Shown piece by piece: positions 48,627-59,479 of a stretch of 64,000 nt of DNA. The position numbers and the translations under genes are program-made. The first letter of the stretch is position 1. The number at the start of each line of letters is the position of its first letter. The stretch lies in the NCBI GenBank assembly GCA_900074885.1, contig FJUW01000019.1, positions 640,002-704,001 of the forward strand, in the 5' to 3' direction. The stretch is from Rhynchosporium graminicola. Its lineage: Eukaryota; Ascomycota; Leotiomycetes; Helotiales; Ploettnerulaceae. The notes below the pieces were generated by a model. It ran no database searches and was not told the DNA's origin. It saw only the letters and a program-made list of their open reading frames with translations.

Positions 48627-48970
48627 AGTGAGTCAGTGCTTGAAGGCGCGCAGTATAGTAATCTTGTTGGTTGAGTCAGTCGATGTCTGTTGGGGATTGG
48701 GCAGATAATTTCCGTGGGATATGTCGAACAGGCTTTCATTTCAACTTACGATCAACCGCAAAGACTTGTGCCAAAATATGTTTCTAGTGCTCTTGAGACT
48801 CTTGGATTTTTGTTTTAGAGGAAAGTACGACTGTACTACGACAGCGAGAATTGCTAGCTAATACGCGATGCCAGGTGGAGCGGAGCGGAGCGAGGTCGTT
48901 TATCCGCTCAGCTGCTGCCAGAATTGCCGTGGTCGCTGACTAAGGTTAGGCTTAGCAGATGAGCTTGGCC
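48627..48970. promoter_or_regulatory. PKR1 upstream region and right edge of the gene island
   Basis: Likely PKR1 promoter and leader. Composition switches to CA/TG-poor AT-rich DNA at about 48,980, just after a CCCCCC run. Confidence 0.5.
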
Positions 48971-49609
48971 CCCCTGACAGAAAGTATATTTAATAGCTTA
49001 TAACTTAGTAATATATTATCTGAGTCTTTGATTAATAACTCTAAGGTGAATATGTTATATTGATAATTTAAAAGGTATATTTAGCTTATAGGAATAACTA
49101 ATCTTAGCTAAGACCTTTATAAACTTTATATTGAATTAAGTAAATATACTTTTAAAGTTTAAAAAGTCGAACTCCTGACGTTTTTAATAATTAAAAATAG
49201 AGTATAAGCAGAATCTGAAAAGTTCTATATAATTAATAAAATAGCTAAAGCTGAAATCCTATGAAAAATATTTTAAGTATTTTTAAGATTTACGAACTTT
49301 TATTATTAATTTATCTATAAGTATTTTAATATCTCGAGTAGACTTATTAGCCTTTTAATAGAAATAGAAAAAAAGTTAATATAAGACACTAATAATAGAT
49401 TAAGAAAGCTTAATCTAGTTTTAATAAACTTAAAAATATATTTTTAGAAATATTAATCTCAACTTTCTTTAATCTATCGAAAGGGATTTTAGTTAAAAAC
49501 TAGTACTTTAACCTTGACTATTATAAGTATAATACCTTAATAGATTAACGAATTTAATTAAGGATTATAATAGTATTTAGTAATATATTAGTTAAAGAAA
49601 CTTAATAAT
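48971..49609. other. AT-rich relic, unassigned
   Basis: Mutated sequence between the gene island and the first miniature LTR element. It retains a few TG/CA pairs, so it is slightly less depleted than the main blocks. No family recognised. Confidence 0.45.
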
Positions 49610-50129
49610 TGTAATAGGCACGTGATAGTCGGTTGTATATATACGGTATTAGGCGTGTTCAGCGTGCGCTGAATATTATGATCTTTTAGTCCAGATAGCG
49701 TAGTTAGTATAAGCCTAACCTTAACCCTATTATAGAATATTCAGCGTAACCGGTCTTCTAATAGAGTACCTCTGAGTATAGCTGACGTGGCCCTTAGCGA
49801 AGATATACCGAGAAGCATCAGAGTGATATATTCAAACTACTTATATTAAGCTAATAAGAGGTAATAATATCGACTTCGAGATCTCTTATCTCAGTATATT
49901 ACGTTATAACCCTTAGGGGTTTAATATAGTATATTAGCCGGGCGAGTTATAATAATTCTTCGGCCTAAGGCGCTCGAGGACGAGCTTACTAAGAGGGGAG
50001 ATATTATAATAAGCATATAATAGTCGGTTATATATATATAATATTAGGCGTATTCAGCGTGCGCTGAATATTATGATCTTTTAGTTTAGATAGCGTAGTT
50101 AGTATAAGCCTAACCTTAACCCTGTTACA
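49610..50129 (+). mobile_element. Miniature LTR retrotransposon (TRIM-like), family C, copy 1
   Basis: Two 125-bp LTRs (49,610-49,734 and 50,005-50,129) flank a 270-bp interior, 520 bp in all. The interior ends with a relic of a Gypsy pol C-terminus (readable as ALEDELTKRGDIV continuing into the LTR) and a purine tract AAGAGGGGAGA next to the 3' LTR. It has no coding capacity of its own. The sequence right after the 5' LTR includes AATATTCAGCG (49,736-49,746), complementary to LTR bases 49,667-49,677. No target duplication is evident for this copy. Confidence 0.88.
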
Positions 50130-50133
50130 GAAT

Positions 50134-50315
50134 TATGATAGATCTGTGCGCCTAGTGCCTCCTACTTCTATATTTCAGAATTAGAGAGGAAGAAAGAACG
50201 ATCTCTCCTTAGTAATTAGTTTCTATATTAACTAGATTATTACTAGCGAACCTCTAGCGACTATTCTACTATTCTATTATACTTATTTACTTTAGTATAC
50301 TAAGTAATTATTATA
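50134..50315 (+). repeat. Gypsy D 5' LTR
   Basis: 182 bp, beginning TATGATAGATCTGTGCGCC (original TG start mutated) and sharing the segment CTAGCGACTATTCTA with the 3' LTR. Confidence 0.88.
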
Positions 50316-52244
50316 TTCTAATTACTTTTACTTAATATTAGCTTAAATAGTTATAATAGGTTAGAGCAGAGAATCCTCTATTATATTAACTTAACTTATA
50401 CTCTAAGATAACTCTATTAAAGCTTAGATAATACCTAGTAATATACTAGTAGATAACCTTATAATTAAATACTAACGAATATTTAGTGAAGATCTTACTT
50501 AATACTCTTCGGAAGCTATTATAAGAGTATGACTCTACTAAGCTTATATATCCGAAGACCTTACCTTAAGTATAAAAAGAGATACTAGTTAATTAGTAGC
50601 TCCTAAAGAATTACTAATTTCTCGCTAAGATAAAAGTAAATATATAATTCTATCGGAATATAAGAGTAGAGGCTAAAGAGAGCTTACTAAGTACTTATAA
50701 GTTTATAATTAAGTCTTCGATTATAATACTAAAGAGTACTTAACTAATCTTATTAAGATTAAATAAGTAATAATACTACTTTATAAGGAACTAGTAAATA
50801 CTTAGGAAAGGTTTAAGAAGTATAATTTAGATACTCTTTATATAATAACTTAGGAAAATTATAAAGAATTCCTAGCGAATCTCTAGCTACTTCTTATTTC
50901 GCGAAAAGTAATTAACTTATAAGCTTATTAGAATACTTACTAAAAGCTAAGTTAACTAATTAGAGAGTTTATAAATTACTTTAAAGAAAAAGAGGAATAA
51001 CTTAAACTTTTTACTAAGTATTAATTATAAGATATCTTATTTAATAAGATCCGCTTAGAAGTTCGCTAGAAAATCGTTAAGAATAGCTAAGCTAATAGAT
51101 TTTAGACTTAAGACTAAGTTATTTCTATTATTACTCTTTAAGAGACTTATATCTTATCTAGAGGTACTAATAGTAATAAAAGATAAAGGGAATCTAAAGA
51201 GTAGAAATATAAGAAATTAAATATAAAGAGGAATAATTCGTATAAGTACTAGTAAAGAACTAATAATTAATAAGATAAGAGCTAATAAAGATAAGAAAAG
51301 AGAAGATATCTAAATAATATATCTATTAGAAAATAACTAGCGAGATAGGATATCTCTAATGTTTAGTATTACTCTTATAATAAATATAAATATATCTCTT
51401 CGAACTATCTAAAATTAAATACTAGCGATACTAAAGATAAACGCTAGAGAAAGCTATAACTTATAGTATCTTTTATATCCGGGCTAAGTTTATTAGATAA
51501 TAAGATAGAAATCTAAATAAAGATTCTATCTTAGAGTAAGTAGAAATCGATAACTACTCTTATTAATAGTAGAATAGAAGATAACTTTATATTAAGACTA
51601 GTTACTAAATAATACGAGTTTGAACTTATTAGCGAAAGACTAAGGACTTTCTAGATACTTTTATAGAATAAAAGTATTATCTTTAGTATTATAGTTACTT
51701 AAGTAGAGATAGCTAATTCGATTAGATAGACTAGAGTTAATACTATTTAGCTAAGAGTTATCGATATACTAAGTATAGACCTGATATTAGAGTAGCTATA
51801 GTTAGAGGATATAGATCCTTAGATAAGCTTTAAGAATAAGTAATAGAGGTTTCCTTATAAATTAAAGAATTTAGATAACTTTAATATTATAGTACCTCGA
51901 GCTTTTACGATTATTATTCATAAATAGAAGTCTCTTATATATATTATAATATCTAACTTATATACTATATGCTAGATAGATACTAGCGATATACCTACTA
52001 TTCCCTCTATATATAATAGCTTTAAGGATATATTCTCCGAAGAGAAGAGAAGCGAGCTGCCTCTATTAGAGAGCTACTAATATACTATTAAACTAGAACT
52101 AGAAGTAAAAGTATCTTATTCTCTAATTTACAATATCTCTAAGAAAGAACTAGAGGTTCTTTAGGAATACTTTAACTTATTAGAAGTAAAGAGTTAGATA
52201 AGGAAAAGTAAGAGTCTTATAAGTATACTTATTCTCTTTATACT

Positions 52245-52610
52245 AAAGAAAGATAATAGTCTCTGATTATACGTCGATTACTAAGCGCTAAATCAAATTA
52301 TAATTAAGGACCGGTACCTTCTGCTATTAATTAGCGAAATACTAGATAAACTCTAGGATACTAAAGTATTTACTAAATTAGATCCATAAAATACTCATTA
52401 CTATATCCGAATTCGCTAGAGTAATAAATAGAAAATTATATTCTATATCTAATATAAGTACTATAAGTACTAGGTTATACCGTTTAGATTATTAAATACG
52501 CTAGCGACCTTCTAGGTATTTATTAATAATATACTAGCGGGCCTTATTAATATTACTTATATTATATATCTTAATAATATCTTAATTTATTCTACTGACT
52601 TATTATAATA
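52245..52610 (+). pseudogene. Gypsy D reverse transcriptase remnant
   Basis: The plus-strand frame reads LYVDY, ALNQIIIKDRYLL, TKVFTKLDP, YQVIPFRLLNTLATFQ, FINNILAGL and YLNNILIYS with interrupting stops. This is the Ty3/Gypsy palm domain, with the catalytic YLDDIL motif altered to YLNNIL, which matches G-to-A change at both Asp codons. Confidence 0.88.
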
Positions 52611-55600
52611 TAAATAATATATCTACTAAGTACTAGAGAGATTTCGGTATATAAATCTCTTTATTAAGCTATTAAAGTGCTTATTTAATACTAAGAATAT
52701 AGAGTTTCTAAGCTATATTATCTCTCTAGCTAGCGTTTTAATAGACCTGAGCTAGATAGATACTATTAGAGAGTAGCTAGAACCTAAGAGTATTAGAGAT
52801 ATATAAGTCTTTATTAGGTTTATAAACTTCTACTAGTAGTTTATTATAAGATTCTTAGTAATTACTCGACTTCTAATAAGCTTAATAAGTAGTAAGAAGA
52901 AAGAGTAACTTATCTTTATTTTCAGATAGAGTACTATAGAAAGGAAGGCTTTTCATATGTTAAAGAATACGTTTACTATAGTACTTTTTCTTATGCACTT
53001 CGATCTACTAAAGCTAAGAAAGCTAAAGACTAACGCTTCTAGGTTTACTATCGCGGGAATTCTCTTCTAGCCTAGAGAGTAGCTAATAAAAGAAAAGGAA
53101 AAGGCCGTCTAGTACTCTATCACGTTCTTTAGTAAAAAGCTAGAGCTTATCGAGCTGAATTACGAAGTATATAACTAAGAACTCCTTATAATTATTAAGT
53201 GTTTTATATACTAGAGGTATTATCTTAAAGGTAATATAGCTCTAATTAAGGTATTAATAGACTATAGTAACCTCTATTACTTTATAACTATAATAGTATT
53301 AAGCTAGCGATAAGCTAGATAAGCTCTAGAGCTATCTAAGTATAACTTTATATTAAGTTATAAATAAGGGAAAAATAATCCCGCTAATAGACTATCGAGA
53401 AGGCCTAATTATAAGCCGGCGAAAGATAAGGAAAATATTATACTTCTTATTTTATAAAATAAGCTATAAAGTATAATTAAAAATAAGTTAATCTATATAC
53501 TTAGTAAAGCTAGTGATATAATAGAGAGTAACTAGTATATAAATAATAGTATATTATACTAATTAACTCAGATTTCATAACTTACTAATAATATATCCTT
53601 AGGAGTACTAATCGAGGCTATAGATACGACCTCTATACTTAACTAGCGATATATACTTATAAAGCTTAATAGTTCATAGAACTTATTTAGAGGTCTAGAT
53701 ACTCTCTTGAGAGGCGCTAGCGATAAGCCGGGCGCTAGTTAGTATAGCTATAGATATATTATACTATAGTTCTTTATAATAAGTATTATAAGAACTGAAA
53801 TAATAAACCCTGAATCGAACTCACTTCTCTTAATACTTATAAAGCTATAGAAAAGAGATACTTTTACTATTAAGAAGTTAGCTAGATTATAGAAAACCGG
53901 GAATATAAATTAGAGTATTAATAGCGAAGAGCTACTTAAATACTAGCGAAAAGCTTATATTCCGCTAGATGAAGCTATCTATACTGAAATTATAAAGATA
54001 TACTATAATAATCTAACTATAAGCTATTTTAGTTAAGATAAGATACTAAAGCTTATCTAGCGAAAGTATTATTAGTAGAAGATAAAGCTAGATATTAAAG
54101 AATATATGAAAAGTTATAATATTTATTAAAAGACGAAAATAAGAAGAATAAAAATAGCTAGCGAGATATAAGCACTTAACTAGCTAAGTAAGCTATTTAA
54201 GTTAATAACTATAGACTTTATTATAGATCTATCGTCTTATAAAAGAAGCTCTCTAGGGAGAATCTCTGATAACTTACTAATAATTATTAATAAGTATATA
54301 AAAGATATTAAATATATATCTTACTTAAAGATAATTAATACGCTAGCTTTAGCTTACCTATTTATTAACTATTAATTTAAGGACTATATATTACCTACGG
54401 TTATTATTACTAATAGAGGTTCTATTTTTACTTCTAAGTTCTAGTAAGAGGTATACTTCTACTTCTGAATAATAAGAAGTCTTTTAATAGCGTTTTATCT
54501 ATAAACTAATAAGTAAATAGAATAATAAAACTAAGCTATAGAAATATAGCTATAGTATTTCGTATACTATCTTTAAGATAATTAGATAGACTTATTACTT
54601 ATAGCGAAGCTCGCGTATATAAATATATACTATAAGGCTATTAGAATAAGTCTAAATAAAGTTAAATATAGAATTATACTAAATAGTTACTAGAGTATTA
54701 AGGATAATCCCTTAAGAGAGGAGATACTTATTACTAAAGAAAGAGCAGAAGAAGTAGTTAAGAAGCGCTAAGAGCTAGAAAACAGCTAGTAAAGAACTAA
54801 AGAAACGTAAGTAAAGTAATATAATAAGAACTATTAATTAGTTAAATTTAAAGTAGATTAATAAGTTCTATTCTTAGTAAAGAATATTAAGACTATTCGA
54901 TCGAGTAAGAAGCTAGACTACTAATTCCTAAGCTTATTTAAGATTAGTAAAAGAATTAGGACATAAGTATACTAATAAGAGTTATCTTCTAAGTATAATT
55001 AGCTATATAATATCTTCTATATTTTACTATTAGAACTTTACTAGTAAAGGCTCGGCGAACTATCGGAAGTTATATAGCTTAATCTTATTAATAGTAAAGA
55101 ACTATAAGATATTAATTCTTTATTAAACTAAAAAGTAGTTAAAAGGAAAGAATAATTCCTAGTAAGATAAAAAGAGTTTATTTTAGCTTATAACTCTTAA
55201 GAGCTAAAAGAAAGCTTCTAAGGACTCTAGAAAGAAATTAAAGCTTTATAAAAATAAAACGCTATAGAAAGAGTAGTGAAACGCTAGCGAGAATAAAATA
55301 ATACTCTTAAAAGGATATATACATTTCTGTTTTTTCCTATAAAGTTTTATAATTTTAAAAGTATATTAGAGATTATAAATCTAGAAAGAGTTCTAAGAGA
55401 AAAAGGAGCTTTATTATTTATTTAGATAGCTATTAAAACTAGCTCTCGCTAGATAAACTCTAAATTACTACTAAAGAAAGTTTACTTATTAACTTTCTAA
55501 TTAGTAGTATTTATAATCTTATCTGCGACTTCCTCTTTACTAACCTCTAGCTATATATCTAGTAAAGCTACTTATAGAAAGAACTTAGTATAAATAATAT

Positions 55601-56734
55601 AGAAATCTTTCGCTGAAGATTAATAAGGAATTCGCTAGAGAGATTTCATTTATATTATATAGAGACTACGAATTTCCTTAAGGAGAGTAGTATTTATAAT
55701 ATTAATAGTAGTAGTAACTTTAGCTATAGAGTATAGCGTAAACCCGGATACCTCGGCGATCGCCGACGTAATACTAGAGGATAGCTTAGCATTAGAATCG
55801 ATAACTAGCTTCTAAGGAGATTTAATAGCTATAGTATTACTAACTTTAAAAGTATAATTAGCTTATTTCTTCTCTATATTAAAGCGTATTTAAGTAATCT
55901 TTAATACTTCTCCGGAATTCTCGCTTATTACTACTTCTAAAGCTATATCTTATAGTTAGCTAAGAATACTTATTAAGATAGCTAGAGCCTCGCTAGCTAT
56001 TAGCTAAGTATTCGCTAGAGAGAGGAAATTTATACTTATATCCTCATAAGATTTACCCTTTTTAATATAATCTATATACTTATTAGTAATAGAGTTAGGA
56101 GCTAAAGTATACTTTAAATTGAGGAATAAAGTATACTCGCTAGCGTATTATAAGTAAGTCTTTAGACGCAGTATCTTCTTATTTACCTTAGTATAAGCCT
56201 TCGACTTTATCTACGTATTCTTTCGATTAGTATAAAAAGTCTTATTATAATAAGCAGAAGGGCTATTATCTTAGCTTAGCTCGCTTTTAGTATTCTTATT
56301 ATTATCTTCAGCTCGCTAGCGCTTAGTCGATAATCCGCTAGCTATTATTTTTTTACTCTTATTATTAATAGAAGTAAAATTATTACTAGAAAGAGAAGTA
56401 GTATCTAGCGAACTACTAGCAGGACGCTTACGAAAGTTCTTTTTAAGAGCTAAAAGATCAAGTTAGTAGTATCTAATATATCAGGTTTATAACTTATATA
56501 TAGTATTATTATTATTAGTTATTTAAAGAGAGAGAGAAGAGAGAAAGCTAAGAGTTATATAGAGGAGTTATCTAGTGCTATACCCTATATTCTAGCTTTA
56601 CTAATAATAAAGAATAATCAGAATAAAAGTAAATCCTAAAAGAAGCGCCTCGCTAGCGTCTCGCTAAAGTATTACTAGCTAGGGTATTTTAATATCTTCA
56701 CTTCTAAGATAGAAGTATTTAAGAGGGAAGATAT

Positions 56735-56916
56735 TATAATAAGTCTATACGCCTAGTACCTCTTACTTCTATATTTCAGAATTAAAGAGGAAAGAAGAAC
56801 CTTCTATCCTTAGTAATTAGTTTCTATATTAATTAGATTATTACTAGCGAACCTCTAGCGACTATTCTATTATTTCATTATATCTATTTACCTTAGCGTA
56901 TCAAGTGATTATTATA
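56735..56916 (+). repeat. Gypsy D 3' LTR
   Basis: 182 bp, partner of 50,134-50,315. It retains TTACCTTAGCGTATCAAGTG near its end where the 5' copy has mutated bases. Confidence 0.88.
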
Positions 56917-57297
56917 ATAGTATCGAGAGGAATTATAATATTCATAATAATAAGTTACTAGTAATTATCGAATGTTTTAAATATTAGTATTAATATCTCG
57001 AGATAACTTAATATATAATTAAATTAATTACTAATTATAATAATCTTAAGTATTTTCTAAATATAAAAAACTTAAAGAATAGATAAGTATAATAAATAAT
57101 ATATATCTCATTATCTATAAATTTAAGGTTATTTATCCAAAGGGCCTTATATCAATTTAGCTTATACTCTAATTTAATAATTATATTATCTTTTAAATAA
57201 GCTAGTTAATATTATATATTTCTTACTTTATAAACTAGGCTAAAGAGAGCGTTTATAATATCTCTTTGAATTTACTGAATACTTAATAGAAACCTAT
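56917..57297. other. AT-rich relic, unassigned
   Basis: Mutated sequence with some retained CA and TG. No repeat partner or protein pattern recognised. Confidence 0.45.
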
Positions 57298-57361
57298 AAC
57301 GATATAAGACTTACGGCAGTATACGAGTAGGGATAAAATAAGTAGAGAGGCTAAGAGCGAT
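57298..57361 (-). repeat. Truncated family B LTR fragment
   Basis: About 64 bp matching the outer end of the family B LTR (AACGATATAAGACTTACGG, then AGAGGCTAAGAGCGA), after which similarity stops abruptly. It is a broken remnant with no partner nearby. Confidence 0.75.
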
Positions 57362-58257
57362 TATAATACAAAAGTAAGGCGGGCTTTATTAGTAGTGAAA
57401 GATCACTTTAAGGTATCAGGAGATAGAAAATTAAAGTAGTCTCTAAATATTAATTATAGAGAGCGTTATCTCTTCAGAAGGAAGAGAGAAAGCTTACTTT
57501 AAATATATAAGGAGATTATATAAGTATATACTAAGCTATATAAGTGATTAGATATAACGTGATTATATATAGTAGGTAAAAGTATACGATATACCCTCTA
57601 TAGTTATCTCTTAGTATAAGGCTAGAGATTACTATTAACTATACGTATACCTTTACTTAGTTAGTATATAAACTACCCTAAGTAAGTAAAGAAGCTTCTA
57701 AATAGAGAGGGTAAACTCTACTATTTATATAAATTAATAAAAGAAAGTATAGATAAAGTGCGTAAACTAATCAAAGTCGAAGTAACTATTGAAAAGTGAA
57801 AGTTAAGTAAATAAAGCAACTTATAAGGCTATAGCCTTATATATAGTATGAAATCAGCTATTTCTAGGCTTTAAGTGATTACTGAACATAAGAATAAAGG
57901 TGAAAATATCGTATAGAATTATTTAATCGAATAAATTATAAATCGAAGTCTAAGTTATATGATCTTAGAGTATTATAAATAGTAATCGCAACTAATTAAA
58001 TAATCTTACTTTATTATTATTTATTAATTCTGAAAGTATAAAAGAAGTACTCTAGGTAGAAGAAGCTTCTAGATCGAAGAAGTACTCTAGGCAGCTTTAT
58101 TTACTTATAAGAGTAAGTAACCGAAGCCTTATAAGTATATAAACCTCTCATCTCGTGTATATAGAGGTTCTTCTTCCTTTAAATATAATATACTAAGATT
58201 CTCTGCGCCTATCTCGTTCCTTCTATTAATAACTTTATTCTAAAATTTCTATTATTA
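57362..58257. other. AT-rich sequence, possibly part of an LTR
   Basis: The right end (58,130-58,250) contains a TATATAAACC box followed by CT-rich sequence, as in many fungal Copia LTRs and leaders just ahead of a gag start. I could not find the partner LTR, so this is inference. Confidence 0.35.
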
Positions 58258-59390
58258 TTATATCTTCTAACTCTCTAAATAAGAGATCACGAAAGGAGAA
58301 CTCTTCTGAAGAGTCTAATACGCGTCTTATATCACGTTATCGTATTATAGAATCCTTTACTAATACTAGAAGATCTTTTATAACTAAATCTATTCGTTGC
58401 GATATAATAAGATTATTTTCTCCCTTTTACTTTAATCCTTTAACTAATAATCTATAATATAGTTCGATAGCCCTTACTCTAAGGAAGATATCCCTTCTAC
58501 TTCTTATCGCCTAGTAGCTCTACTACGAAATAATCCTGAAATCCGCTTCTTCCGATCTATTAATTATACTAATAGAGATAATAATTCTAAGCTTAAGCCT
58601 AAGTAGTATAATCTACTTAATAATCTATCTAATTACTCTACTTGCGAACTTTCTCTAATTCTTCAAAGAACTAAATTATCTCCTCGTATACTAAAAGCTC
58701 CTTCTTCTTCTTTAAAGAAGATTATTATACCTTCCTATAGTCGTAAGTCTACTACTATTACTTCTAAATCTACTAAAGTAAAGTATAAGATAAGTAAATA
58801 ATCTCCTAATACTAATACTATTTGAATATTCTAATATCTACTAAGCGAAGAGAATAATAATCCTTACTAGAGATATATTAGTATAAGTATAAAGAGAACT
58901 AGATTAAAAGATCGCTACTATATAAATATAGCTATAAAGTTAAAGAGATACTACTCTTATACTTCGTATAGCTATATTCCTACTACCTCGCAAATAATCA
59001 CTTAGGCTAAGGAGTTTATAGATAGAAAGAGAACTAGTACTAAGAAATCCGTAAGCCTTTATAATTCTGATCTTTTAATACTTTAGCTAATTTACTTAGT
59101 TCCTTAAAAACTATCGTACGAATCTTCGATAAGTACTTAAAGATATAAAAGCTAAGAGAGCTCTAGAGAAGAGTAGTAGCGATATAGATTCAGAATCTGA
59201 GGTCGAGATCCTTAATATAAAGTCTATTAGACTTAGACCTTCTCTAAAGAAGAGAGATCGTAATAGTAGTATAAGTAGAGCTTCTGCTAGCAAGTTTATA
59301 GGATTATATAGTAGCAGAACTCCCTCTAAGGATCAAAAGTACTATACTAAGTACCGGATTAAGCGCTAGAAGAATAGCTTAGACTAAGTA
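58258..59390 (+). pseudogene. Decayed plus-strand frame, probable retrotransposon gag
   Basis: Beginning at an ATA codon (likely a mutated ATG) at about 58,258, the plus strand reads SSNSLNKRSRKENSSEESN, RYRIIESFTNTRRSF and later, after frame changes, RTKLSPRILKAPSSS, LKRYYSYTSYSYIP and KAKRALEKSSSDIDSESEV. Stops fall mostly at positions that could be Gln. The basic, Ser-rich composition and its position after a promoter-like region suggest gag of an LTR element. No diagnostic motif such as a zinc knuckle was seen. The minus-strand frame at 59,111-59,293 is its shadow. Confidence 0.4.
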
Positions 59391-59479
59391 TTTATAGTTA
59401 GTCTTTCAATATAAGTATTTACAGATCCCTAAAAGCCTAGTTTTTAGTTTAGTCTAAATTTTATATAATAAAAATACGC

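Larger units (their letters stand above)
50134..56916 (+). mobile_element. Gypsy family D element
   Basis: Plus-strand LTR retrotransposon of 6,783 bp with 182-bp LTRs at 50,134-50,315 and 56,735-56,916. A purine tract AAGAGGGAAGA adjoins the 3' LTR. Reverse transcriptase is recognisable at 52,245-52,610, with RNase H and integrase-like sequence downstream to about 55,200. All frames are broken. Its left LTR begins only four bases after the miniature element ends, and the flanks (AGAAT versus ATAGT) do not match, so a target duplication is not preserved. Confidence 0.85.

Noticed and set aside
59111..59293. 60-codon minus-strand open frame, hydrophobic
   Set aside because: Antisense shadow of a Ser/Lys/Asp-rich plus-strand frame. 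Apparent membrane character comes from reading the complementary strand.
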